In this document: positions 1 through 8,796 of the stretch, in pieces
How positions within the stretch are numbered: position 1 is the first letter of the stretch
Layout: every line of letters begins with the position of its first letter
NCBI GenBank assembly: GCA_030560485.1
Contig: JAKTTS010000248.1
Location: 1-22,189 of the forward strand
DNA length: 22,189 nt
Reading direction: 5' to 3'
Source of the DNA: Ascoidea tarda (nom. inval.)
Lineage: Eukaryota; Ascomycota; Saccharomycetes; Ascoideales; Ascoideaceae
Translations under genes and position numbers: made by a program
Notes under the pieces: generated by a model
The model's input: the letters and a program-made list of their open reading frames with translations, nothing else
What the model was told of the DNA's origin: nothing
The model's database searches: none

Positions 1-180
1 GGCACACTCAACGACGTGGTGCAGTCGACCATTTTTTTGTTCAGCGATGCTGCCAGCTTTGTGACAGGAACTGTGCATGTTGTGGATGGCGGCAGCTGGC
101 ACAGAGGCTTTCCCATGGGCCCTGGTGTGTATCCCCAAACACTCATGAAGGCTCTATTGGAGAAGGGCTCAAAGTTATAG
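1..180 (+). CDS. SPS19: Peroxisomal 2,4-dienoyl-CoA reductase, 3' end only
   Basis: The window opens inside this gene; frame 1 is open to a TAG at 178-180 and gives the last 59 residues. The segment FLFSDAASFVTGTVHVVDGG is the C-terminal signature of short-chain dehydrogenase/reductases, and the residues after it (SWHRGF) resemble yeast Sps19. The protein ends in Ser-Lys-Leu, a perfect type 1 peroxisomal targeting signal. Sps19 is an NADPH-dependent auxiliary enzyme that reduces 2,4-dienoyl-CoA so that unsaturated fatty acids can enter beta-oxidation. The catalytic Tyr/Lys pair and the nucleotide-binding Gly motif lie outside the window, so activity cannot be judged. Codons here are clearly GC-richer than in the other genes of the window. 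Another peroxisomal short-chain reductase is the main alternative. Confidence 0.85.
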   Translation, partial: GTLNDVVQSTIFLFSDAASFVTGTVHVVDGGSWHRGFPMGPGVYPQTLMKALLEKGSKL

Positions 181-398
181 CGTATCATATACTACTAACC
201 AAAAACAAATTGTGATTGTAAACCAATTTTTGAAATTATTTCCACTTTTTTTCTGGCATTTTTTCGGTTTATATAAGCAGTGACCTATATATTCATTTTG
301 CAAAAAAATAATACTTTATTTGTCTAAAATAACTTCATTTTTTGATGCTTTGATGATTTGTTTTCTTGCTTAGTTTGTCTTTTATTTTCAACTTTTGT
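181..398. terminator. Convergent 3' region between SPS19 and the LRR gene
   Basis: These 218 bases separate two genes that face each other, so both transcripts must end here or overlap. The DNA is T- and A-rich with several AATAA-like words (for example near 306-312) and T tracts of the kind yeast 3' ends use. No hairpin or small gene is seen. Confidence 0.45.
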
Positions 399-2567
399 TC
401 AGTCAACAGAATAAAGACTTATATTATCAGAAATTGTTCTTTTAAACTCAAATTCTGGAATCCTAAAATTTTCAACTAGAACACCTTTTTCTAATGATAA
501 ATATTTTAAATTTGGTAATTTTTCAAAATATTCAATAATTAATTCTTCATTGTAATTATCATAATCTTCTTCATTTTCTTTTGTATTTTTAATAAATTTT
601 TTGAATACCAAATTTATGCTTAAATCTAAAACCTTTAATGATTTTAGATTTTCAAAATCATCAATTTTGATTTGATCAATTTGATTATTTGAAAGATTTA
701 GTATCATTAGATTAGACAAATTCTCTGAAAATGGTTTATTTATTTTTGTAATCTTGTTTGAAGATAAATTCAAGTTTTTCAATTTTTTTAAATTAATTAT
801 ACCATTAAAATCATTTATTGAGCAATTTGACATTAATAAATTTTCTAAATTTTTCAAATTCTCTAAATTTTCGATTTTGGTTAAATTATAATTTTTACTT
901 AAATTTAGTGTGTTCAAATTCAGTAAATTCAGTAAATTTTCAACATTTTTAATAGAGTTGCCGGATAAATCCAATTTTGTTAGATTTTGTTTATTCACTG
1001 ATAAGTTTTCGATTTTTTTAATAAAAATATTTGAACTCAAGTCTAAATTTTTTAAATTTTTCAAATTATCAATATTTTGAATTTTATCTAATTTATTATA
1101 GGATAAATTTAGTTTTTGCAAATTCACCAAGCCATCTAGACCTTCAATCTTTGAAATTAAATTGAGAGATAAATTTAATAATTCAAGTGATTTCAAATGA
1201 TTTAAATTTTCAATTTTAGATAACGAATTATTAGAAATATTTAATATTTTTAGACTAGTTAATTGGTTTAAATTTTCGATTTTCTTAATTTTATAATTTG
1301 AAGAAATATTTAAGGACTTGAGTTTTGTAAAATTATTTAAATGGTTTAAATTTGTAATTCTATTGAATGAAGCATTCAACTCTTCTAAATTGACTAAATC
1401 TTCTAAATTTTTTAAATCAAAAATTCTATTATTAGATAAATTTAAAACTGATAAAAATTTGAAATTTTTAAAATACTCGAGTTTGATGATTTTATTATTT
1501 GAAAGATTTAAGGATTTGATATAATTGTTATCATTAGGAATTAAATGGAAATTAAATAAGCTTGATATATTGTTGTTTGATAAATTCAAAGTTGATAAAT
1601 ATTTCAAATTTTTCAATAAATTGAGGCAATTTGGAGGATAGATTAAATTATTATAAGCAAGATTTAGAGAAGCAACATTGTTTGAATTGTTATTTGATAA
1701 CTTAATTAAAATTAGTTTTAACAAACTGAAAAAATTCAACTCATTTAAAATAATTTTGCTATTAAAACTTCGCAGATAATCTTGATCGTTTTGTGGTAAT
1801 GAATTGAAATTTACCGAGGAGTTTAGATTTGAATATAACCTTGAATAAGATGAAATAAAGTGATCAGAATTTGATTGATTATTAAAATTAAGTTTATTCA
1901 ACCTTTTGAATTTTGAATTTTTAAAAATTTTAATATTTAAAGAATTTGATAGATTTTGAAAGTTAAGAAATTTAATTTTTTTGTTTTTATTTAAGGAATT
2001 TTGAGTTTGAGAAAGTAATAAAACAGAATCAAACAATAAAATGTCATTAATACTGATCTTTATATAACCATAATAGTTGAAATATTGGTTAAAATTATAT
2101 TCAAATTTATAGTCATTAAACTTTTGAGTGGGAGATACATATGAAGATGCTTTCTGATTAGTGTTGTGTTGATCAGAATTATCGATATCAGAATGACTAA
2201 AATGGTTAGAATTATCAGAATTATCAGAATTATCAGAATTATCAGAACTATCAGAATGATTGGGAGTATTTGGATTATCGGAAGCATTATTGTGATTGCT
2301 TTCATTGACTTTGTCACTAATTTCATTACTTTTATCATTTCTTTTAACCTTATCCAACTTCTTAATTTTATCAAAGTTTTGGTTTTTAAAAGTATTATGG
2401 CAGACACTCTTGGGTATATGGCAATTAATCTCCAAATTTCGAAATAAGTAATGATAGGCAATAGCTCTTAAGGAAGGAACAAAAGTGAACAAGAAGAGCT
2501 TGTCGAGAGGAAGCAGGTCAAACACAGCTTCAATTATATGAAGAGGAAACTGCAATAGCTGGAGCAT
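399..2567 (-). CDS. F-box-like, SDS22-type leucine-rich repeat protein
   Basis: The frame is open further upstream, to 2633, but only from a TTG; the first ATG is at 2565-2567 and gives 722 residues. A TATA box (TATAAAG, minus strand, 2675-2681) lies about 110 bases upstream of it. Residues about 5-45 (LQFPLHIIEAVFDLLPLDKL and following) look like an F-box. Residues about 80-140 are a Ser/Asp/Asn run written by a 9-base DNA repeat. From about residue 300 to 690 there are some 16 leucine-rich repeats, mostly 22 residues long with the pattern LxxLNLSNNxIxKIENLxxL, closest to the SDS22 class. F-box plus LRR proteins normally pick substrates for SCF ubiquitin ligases; a PP1-binding role like Sds22 is possible but this protein is twice as long. 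I do not recognise a named orthologue. Confidence 0.85.
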   Translation of the reverse strand: MLQLLQFPLHIIEAVFDLLPLDKLFLFTFVPSLRAIAYHYLFRNLEINCHIPKSVCHNTFKNQNFDKIKKLDKVKRNDKSNEISDKVNESNHNNASDNPNTPNHSDSSDNSDNSDNSDNSNHFSHSDIDNSDQHNTNQKASSYVSPTQKFNDYKFEYNFNQYFNYYGYIKISINDILLFDSVLLLSQTQNSLNKNKKIKFLNFQNLSNSLNIKIFKNSKFKRLNKLNFNNQSNSDHFISSYSRLYSNLNSSVNFNSLPQNDQDYLRSFNSKIILNELNFFSLLKLILIKLSNNNSNNVASLNLAYNNLIYPPNCLNLLKNLKYLSTLNLSNNNISSLFNFHLIPNDNNYIKSLNLSNNKIIKLEYFKNFKFLSVLNLSNNRIFDLKNLEDLVNLEELNASFNRITNLNHLNNFTKLKSLNISSNYKIKKIENLNQLTSLKILNISNNSLSKIENLNHLKSLELLNLSLNLISKIEGLDGLVNLQKLNLSYNKLDKIQNIDNLKNLKNLDLSSNIFIKKIENLSVNKQNLTKLDLSGNSIKNVENLLNLLNLNTLNLSKNYNLTKIENLENLKNLENLLMSNCSINDFNGIINLKKLKNLNLSSNKITKINKPFSENLSNLMILNLSNNQIDQIKIDDFENLKSLKVLDLSINLVFKKFIKNTKENEEDYDNYNEELIIEYFEKLPNLKYLSLEKGVLVENFRIPEFEFKRTISDNISLYSVD
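2208..2260. repeat. 9-bp tandem repeat inside the LRR gene
   Basis: AGAATTATC is repeated four times, followed by a variant copy (AGAACTATC) and a partial one. On the minus strand it encodes Ser-Asp-Asn triplets. Because the unit is three codons, length changes keep the frame. Confidence 0.9.
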
Positions 2568-3258
2568 TTTTGTGTTTGGCTGGCACACTATGGGATAGAA
2601 GATAAGAAGCTGGAAGCGCAAGGTGAAGAACAATTAAAAGCAGAGAAATGGAGCCGGCTAACAGACCTGAGTGTCTTTATACCAGAATATATGTCAGCAT
2701 TGAATGGACATCAACTGGACATTGTTTCTACGTTGAGTGAGTTTGCCATTGTTTGTGATATGATCCAACTTTCCACCGGCACCAGACATAAAGGCGATAA
2801 AGGGCAGAGAGAAGACATAAAGACAGGGTTTGTTTTGGAGAGTGCTTTTTTCGTCGTTGGAAACTGCGCCGGAGATAATTTCTGGCAGAGGTCAACACCA
2901 GCCCTCGGTACTCACTCGAAAGCGGATTTTGAACCGCAGTTTCGACCGCCAAGCGCATACCTCGCTTGGCCCTGTAGTGAGCCCAAATAGGCATGTTGGT
3001 GAGAACACCAGCAGTGTGGGTGGGGCGCAGGGGCGCAGGAGGATGGAGAAAAATTGTGTTGCTGAAAATAGTTATTTTGAGATTAAAGAAGATGAAAGAT
3101 GAAAGATTAAAGATTAAAGATGAAAAATTAAAGATCATAGATCATAGATAACCAAAGACGTATTGAAGAAAAAACTATAATAGAACAATAGACACAGAAA
3201 AAAATATATAAACAAAAAAGGGTATAATAAAAACAGCATGTTTTTTCGACAAAAGAAA
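2568..3258. promoter_or_regulatory. LRR-gene upstream region with GC-rich, hairpin-bearing island
   Basis: This 691-base gap lies between the start of the LRR gene and the 3' end of the membrane-protein gene. A TATA box for the LRR gene is at 2675-2681. About 2830-3060 is clearly GC-richer than the flanks. Within it are an 8-bp perfect hairpin with a 7-base loop (2948-2955 with 2963-2970), an 8-pair hairpin with a 4-base loop (2994-3001 with 3006-3013) and CTCACT/AGTGAG flanking the first hairpin. 3085-3140 is a low-complexity stretch of GATTAAAGAT-like units. Open frames of up to 136 codons cross this stretch on both strands but show no family resemblance or consistent codon use, so I do not call a gene. 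Confidence 0.5.
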
Positions 3259-3762
3259 TCAGGCATTGTAATTGTTATCAAGACTTTCTTTTGGAGTTAT
3301 TTGGGGTGGATTGGGAGTGTTGTTATGTTTGTCAAGATATGATTTTTTCAATGTGCGTTTTCTCAATGGTTCATTTGGTTCCAAGCTGAAGTAGAAAATC
3401 CAGATCAAGTCTGTTATTGCAGATAACATGGAGCCAACACCAAGAGCTACCATATAACCCCAAAGACTGAAATGAATATAGACATCGGTAATAATGACAT
3501 TTAAAAGGAATGCAATCACCAAAATTGAATTTAAGAATGTGCCAAATCTTCTGGGGTAAATAAAATCGTAAAATTGGAAAACGATAACCAAAACCAAAAC
3601 AAACAATTGAAAGAACACTGCAAACCAAACTAATCCCAAAGAAGTGCCACTAAGCTTGTTTTGAGTATATGCAGAACTAACAAAAAATATGAACCAATTA
3701 ATAACAGCCCAAACTGTGGTGAATAAATAAACAGCATCATCCAGTAAATTTGATACTCCCAT
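3259..3762 (-). CDS. Small four-helix membrane protein, MARVEL-like layout
   Basis: The frame starts with ATG at 3760-3762 and ends in TGA, 167 residues. Four hydrophobic segments lie at about residues 10-30, 40-63, 75-97 and 103-127, followed by a charged cytosol-type tail of 40 residues (EPNEPLRKRTLKKSYLDK onward) rich in Asn and Pro near the end. Four helices with short loops and a polar tail is the layout of MARVEL-type and similar yeast plasma-membrane or endosomal proteins, but I see no diagnostic motif and recognise no orthologue. Tyr/Phe/Trp are frequent in the helices, as in real membrane proteins. There is an 820-base noncoding stretch upstream. That it is a gene is likely; its role is unknown. 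Confidence 0.8.
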   Translation of the reverse strand: MGVSNLLDDAVYLFTTVWAVINWFIFFVSSAYTQNKLSGTSLGLVWFAVFFQLFVLVLVIVFQFYDFIYPRRFGTFLNSILVIAFLLNVIITDVYIHFSLWGYMVALGVGSMLSAITDLIWIFYFSLEPNEPLRKRTLKKSYLDKHNNTPNPPQITPKESLDNNYNA

Positions 3763-4585
3763 TGCGATATTATTTGCTATTGGTTTTTAGTAAAAATTAT
3801 TTAAATCAAGTAATAATGTACTTTTAGATTATTTGGAAATCGCTGAAAAATTTGAAATTATTTGAAAGTTTTATTGGAGGTCTTGAATGGTAGAAATTAA
3901 AAGAAATAAAACTCTTCAGAAAAAAACTCAGGTATTTATGCTATTTAATCCAGCTCAGTAGAGTATTCGATCGGTATCAAATGTTAAACTAAAATCAATA
4001 AAGGCGTAGTGAATGCTAAAAAGATGGCTATTCATAATTGCAATCACTGTATTCATCTTCACGAATAAGAATCAAAATAGGGTGATATAATAGTTGGTAA
4101 AGTCTAGCATGACCAAAAAGACATTGTTTTGGATCAAAACACTTCGAAGGTTTCTGCCAGTTTTTTTTCTTCACAAAGCCACTCTAAAGTCAATTCTATT
4201 ACGATAATCACACAAATTATTGTCTCTTTTGTAACATTTTTGGATTTTCGTGTTTTTTTGGCTTTGTCCTAAGCTTGAGTTTATGTAATCTTATTGTTTG
4301 TAAATTCCTTATTCATGATCATATTGCATTTGGGTTTTTTTAGTCTGTATTTATTTAAGAATCTTTTTTTAAGGATCTTTAGGCTTTTTGGAAATGAAAG
4401 TCACTCGCAAACTTTGAACTGCTTGGTATCATTATACATGTTCTTGCACTTTCTATAGCAGTGTGTATTTGTTATTGGAAGAGACTGTAACATAGCTGCT
4501 TTTAAAGTTATAAGACCCTTTTTCTTTTCTTGCAATTCTTCTTGCTTTCTTATTGTTTTATATATCAATGATTATTTATTAGTTT
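3763..4585. other. Intergenic: upstream of membrane-protein gene, downstream of GPI13
   Basis: This 823-base stretch holds the promoter of the 167-residue membrane protein and the 3' end of GPI13. It is evenly AT-rich with scattered T tracts, and no GC-rich island like those upstream of its neighbours. I found no tRNA, snoRNA box pair or open frame worth calling. Confidence 0.5.
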
Positions 4586-7500
4586 TTAGCCAAACACTTG
4601 ATTGACTTTATATATTAGTCTCGAGACGCCGAAAAAAATCCCTATAAATAGTATAATTACATTCATTATTATTAAAATTAAAAGATTCATCAACATTCTT
4701 GGTGTAAAAATCTTCCAAACCATCAAATGTCTTTTAAAATGACTTGCCATTATCATCGAAATTAATGTTAAAAATGTTTGAATCATTAGTAAAGTTAGCC
4801 AATTTTCAATTATTTTTGATATCAACGAAATAGGCTTTGTTTCCTTCATTGGTGTTAGTTTCCAAAATTTAATCAATGCTATCGACATGGATACCAAAAT
4901 AAAACTTCCGAAATTATTAAGTATCAATGTAAAGTGTGTAAATGGAAAACGTATAGAGTTTGATAGCATAAAAGCATACTCCCATTGAATTGAAGATATG
5001 GTTGCTTGGTGTCCAGTTGAATAGAAATATGATAAGCCCAACAAATTTAACAATATTATGGATATCATATTGTCTTTCAAATTTAATATATCTATTATCT
5101 CTAAAACAGTTAAAATTTGTATCACCAATAATAAGATCAAAATTCCTCCTAATGGTTTATTCACTAAAAGTATCATAATAAGAAAATTTAAAATCAACAA
5201 GAAATATGTGGATCCAAATAAATTATTATACCCGAGTAAAATCTTTTTGGAGTTCTTTCCATTAATATCATTAGAATCTGTATTTCCACTGACCAATTTA
5301 ATGCATAAGGGACCCTTCAACCATGCAATTGAACCCAAAACCATGCTTATAAAAAATATTATTCTTGCAATCCATATTTTAAATTCTTTTATTATGTTAA
5401 CTGATATTTTGAAAAAATTCACATTTACATCTTGATTAACTTCCAAATATTCCAAAAACCAATAAACTAAAACCAAGTAACTCAATCTGATAAAGAACTT
5501 TTGAAACCAAAGCCTAAATGAGGCAGATTGATAATTGTCAATAAAATACTTTTTGATTGCTATTTTAAAATATAAAATTACAACAAGTAATAATAGTAAT
5601 GTCTTTATTGATAAAAATTCAATTGGTGACTCTCCACAATTTTTAATTAATGTTTTTTTAATTAATTTTGAATTGAAGTTTATTTGTTCTTCTCTGCAAA
5701 CTTTCACTGTAGATGATAGTCTTTGAACAATTATAAAAGAAATTGAATGATAAAATGCTAAATTATAATTAATTTTTTTTCTTTTGTAAGAATTTATATC
5801 ATCATCTTCATTGAAATGCTTCCTTGCTAGTTTCATCTTTGGACTAATCTTATCCTTTTCATCCTTTTCATTTGTTATATCATTTTCATTTTTCTCATTT
5901 CTTTCATCTCTTTCGTCATTTAAATTTATAATATCTTTTACATTGTTCAATTCAGAACTAGATCCATTTCCTGAGATTAAGACTTCTACTTCTTCTTTAT
6001 TGAGTTTATTTTCATTTAAAAACTCAATATATCTGTTATACTTATAATTCAATCTAACTTTTTTTTTAATAATTGAAATTAATAATAAAACTCCATATGT
6101 TATAAGCAAAATATTAACAATTTTATTTTCCCATATTATTAAACTGTTGGATGTATAAACAAAACCTAAAATAATTAATGAAGCTATGTTTGTAAAACTC
6201 CAATCAGAATCATTATCTTTTGCAAAATTTTTAATTTGAAATTTTAACCAAGAAAGAGAGTATCTATCAAATATCGTTATCAAATAGCCCATAAATATAC
6301 CAAAACCAATACTAAAAATGAAACAATCTAAAAGAGATTCAAAAATTGTTGTTGGTTTTAAAATCAAAAAAACAGACAAAAAAATTATTACCATTAAAAA
6401 AATCATTAAAATAATTGAGGAAAGAAATTCATCATTAAGTTGAGATATAACAACTGAAGGAATTAATTTTGAAATTATTACTAATACAATAAGAGAAGAA
6501 AAAAAAAGTAAGATACCGATAATTTGATAAGTCATGTTAAATTGAGCCCATTTTTCTTGACATTTATTTAAAGAATTTGATTGATAATTTTTAATGTCCA
6601 AGATGAGATTTTTTATTTGTTCAGAAAAATAATTTGTTGCAATTTCGTCTTCAGAAGCTGTTTGATTTAAAGAAATTTTATAAAAATCATCATCAATTTG
6701 ATGATATTTTTTAAGAATAGCTTGAAATTGACTATTAATTTCAATATCATTTTTTAAATCGGGATTTGACAATCGATAGTTATGAATTTGGTTAATTGAT
6801 ATAAATTGGTTTTTCATTAGATTTATGATATTCAATAAACTTAGTTGAAAATTAGATAGTTCAGGATGATTAAAAGAATTAAAATGGTTTAAAAATAATT
6901 CATCAATTGGTAATCCCAAATTGTTATAAGGTATTGGTAAATTTAATAATAAGGATAAGGTTGAAACAAGATCAACTTGATTAACAGATCTATAGTTTTC
7001 ACCATTATTAGTGATGTCATAAATATTTTTATTAATTTTATTTTGGCTAAGATTTATTAATAAATCATTTGAAGTATGGTTTAAAATAGGTGTCTTTGAA
7101 TAAAAAAATAAAGTAGATTCTAATTCCTCAATTGAATCACCACCATGATTACCGTTAACATCCATTCCATGGTCACCCATAACAATTAATAAAGTATCAT
7201 TTGATAAATTTTGAATTAATTTTTTAAGAATAGTGTCCATTTGATTTAATTTTGGAATCATTTCATAATTTGATGGGCCATATCTATGACCAACATGATC
7301 AACACCAAGAAAATGAGAAATTAAGATATCCCAGTTTTTTGAATTGTCATATAAATATTGTTTTTTTGAATTTGAAAATGGTAAAGAAGTAGATGTGTTT
7401 AGATTTATATAATCAAATGAGTTTTCAGAGGAATTCAATAAAGGAAATAAATGCATTATAACACCATTGTCAACAGAATGTAAATCCCAAACATTTAAAC

Positions 7501-8353
7501 TTTCATATGGGTACGACATATTTTGATTTAAATATTTGTTAAATAGAGAGACCCAAGTATCATCGCCTAAAAAGGAAATTGATTTGTTATTATTAAATAG
7601 CTGGTAGATTAGGTTATCCTCATTGATGTCATTCCCATTAAAATTAGATCCGGCTTCTTTAAAAGTTGGTAATGAACCGGTTGTTAAACCCTTTAATCTT
7701 TGTAAAGTTGTTGTTGGAGGATCAGCAATGAATTTTAAAAGTAAAGAATTTTGAGGATTAGAACTAAAGGTTTGATATAGAGTTGGAAAATTATTATGGT
7801 AAAATTGTGAGGTTTGAATTGATGGAGAAATTGAACTATTGGAAGGAATAACAAAATCAAATCTCAATGCGTCAATTATCACGATTATTGATTTTTCAAA
7901 TGAAGGTTTTTGAAAGTGTTGATTTAATGACACATTGAACAAACTTGAGTCATTATTGAAAAGGTAGTTTGAAATTTGATTGTTTTCCAAAACATTATTA
8001 ATATTAGTATTAGAATTTGCATAGTTATTTGATGATGTTTTTTGCAATAAGAACCCCTTTAAAAAAAAAAATATTGCAATGATTTGTAAACAAAATAACA
8101 AAAACAAATTGAAACAATACAGTATATTGACATATTTGAATTTTTTCAATCTCAAATCCTGCTTGAATTGTTGGTGCAGTCTAATCCATTTTTGGCGCTG
8201 TATTTTTTTCTTTAAAGCCTCCATTCTCTCTAAATGGTCGTTCTGGATAGCCATCTGGTCGAAAAAACGATCATACTGATCTGAATCGCTGGAGGAGTGG
8301 TTATGGATATCATTGTTGGGAGTGTTATCTATTTGATCTTGAAATGTACTCAT
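4586..8353 (-). CDS. GPI13: GPI ethanolamine phosphate transferase 3 (Gpi13/PIG-O)
   Basis: The open frame reaches 8491 only from a GTG; the first ATG, at 8351-8353, gives 1255 residues (S. cerevisiae Gpi13 has about 1017). Gpi13 works in the ER membrane and adds phosphoethanolamine to the third mannose of the GPI precursor, the group later joined to protein. Seen here: a membrane helix at about 78-100; the lumenal alkaline-phosphatase-type domain with IIVIIDALRFDF (156-167, metal-binding Asp161); the family signature ADPPTTTLQRLKGL at 210-223 continuing into TTGSLPTF; GDDTW (263-267); GVDHVGHRYGP (350-360); and MGDHGMDVNGNHGG (392-405), which carry the other metal ligands. About a dozen membrane helices follow from residue 600. 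A charged Asn/Asp/Glu/Lys insert at about 765-850 between helices accounts for much of the extra length. All key motifs are intact. Confidence 0.96.
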   Translation of the reverse strand: MSTFQDQIDNTPNNDIHNHSSSDSDQYDRFFDQMAIQNDHLERMEALKKKIQRQKWIRLHQQFKQDLRLKKFKYVNILYCFNLFLLFCLQIIAIFFFLKGFLLQKTSSNNYANSNTNINNVLENNQISNYLFNNDSSLFNVSLNQHFQKPSFEKSIIVIIDALRFDFVIPSNSSISPSIQTSQFYHNNFPTLYQTFSSNPQNSLLLKFIADPPTTTLQRLKGLTTGSLPTFKEAGSNFNGNDINEDNLIYQLFNNNKSISFLGDDTWVSLFNKYLNQNMSYPYESLNVWDLHSVDNGVIMHLFPLLNSSENSFDYINLNTSTSLPFSNSKKQYLYDNSKNWDILISHFLGVDHVGHRYGPSNYEMIPKLNQMDTILKKLIQNLSNDTLLIVMGDHGMDVNGNHGGDSIEELESTLFFYSKTPILNHTSNDLLINLSQNKINKNIYDITNNGENYRSVNQVDLVSTLSLLLNLPIPYNNLGLPIDELFLNHFNSFNHPELSNFQLSLLNIINLMKNQFISINQIHNYRLSNPDLKNDIEINSQFQAILKKYHQIDDDFYKISLNQTASEDEIATNYFSEQIKNLILDIKNYQSNSLNKCQEKWAQFNMTYQIIGILLFFSSLIVLVIISKLIPSVVISQLNDEFLSSIILMIFLMVIIFLSVFLILKPTTIFESLLDCFIFSIGFGIFMGYLITIFDRYSLSWLKFQIKNFAKDNDSDWSFTNIASLIILGFVYTSNSLIIWENKIVNILLITYGVLLLISIIKKKVRLNYKYNRYIEFLNENKLNKEEVEVLISGNGSSSELNNVKDIINLNDERDERNEKNENDITNEKDEKDKISPKMKLARKHFNEDDDINSYKRKKINYNLAFYHSISFIIVQRLSSTVKVCREEQINFNSKLIKKTLIKNCGESPIEFLSIKTLLLLLVVILYFKIAIKKYFIDNYQSASFRLWFQKFFIRLSYLVLVYWFLEYLEVNQDVNVNFFKISVNIIKEFKIWIARIIFFISMVLGSIAWLKGPLCIKLVSGNTDSNDINGKNSKKILLGYNNLFGSTYFLLILNFLIMILLVNKPLGGILILLLVIQILTVLEIIDILNLKDNMISIILLNLLGLSYFYSTGHQATISSIQWEYAFMLSNSIRFPFTHFTLILNNFGSFILVSMSIALIKFWKLTPMKETKPISLISKIIENWLTLLMIQTFLTLISMIMASHFKRHLMVWKIFTPRMLMNLLILIIMNVIILFIGIFFGVSRLIYKVNQVFG

Positions 8354-8796
8354 TCTAAAAATTGGCACCGAAGATATAGCATTTAAAGAATTGACCCGTA
8401 GAAGAAACCACAGACAAAAATTCAGACAAACAAAAAAAATCCTGAGAAGTCCAAAGAAGATAATTGATGATATCCAAGCCAATATATACACAAGTTAGCT
8501 CTCTTCAATCACTTTTCTCTTTCAGATCTGTTTTATCTTTACAGGTTTTTGGTGAAGCTAAAAAACACCAAAAAAACACCCATTTTCACGTGACTAGATG
8601 CAGCAATGTGTTGGAAGTGCGTATTATGCAGATATAGATAACCACTGCTGTGGATGTTGCGTTGTGACCAGTCGGACGGCGCGTCTTTCGGATTGGGCAG
8701 ACAGGTCACAAAGAGGTATAACCTCAACAGCTCCACGTGTTTCAACCATTTCTATTGGCTACAAGAGTGTATAAAGTGTATAAAATTAGAGCCTTC
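8354..8796. promoter_or_regulatory. GPI13 upstream region with E-boxes and inverted repeat
   Basis: This 443-base gap separates the GPI13 start from the RRP12 stop. TATATAT (8482-8488) lies about 130 bases upstream of the GPI13 ATG. Two CACGTG E-boxes are present, at 8587-8592 (as TCACGTGAC, a Cbf1-type site) and 8734-8739. Between them a perfect 8-bp inverted repeat (TTGTGACC 8662-8669, GGTCACAA 8704-8711) encloses further short complementary pieces and the word GCGCGTCT (8679-8686). About 8600-8745 is GC-richer than its surroundings. No gene is supported. Confidence 0.55.

Noticed and set aside
2568-2633. Extension of the LRR protein by 22 codons
   Set aside because: It begins at TTG; nuclear yeast genes very rarely start there and a good ATG follows with a TATA box at suitable distance.
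2905-3000. tRNA gene on either strand
   Set aside because: The 7-base hairpin loop lacks the T before the anticodon, the T-arm-like word has an extra base, and no acceptor stem can be formed.
2728-3138. 136-codon minus-strand ORF upstream of the LRR gene, and plus-strand frames of 90-99 codons there
   Set aside because: Mutually overlapping, no family resemblance, partly low-complexity, and they lie in the promoter island of the LRR gene.
8354-8491. 46-codon N-terminal extension of Gpi13
   Set aside because: It begins at GTG and includes the TATA-like region; the ATG at 8353 gives a family-typical short cytosolic end before the first helix.
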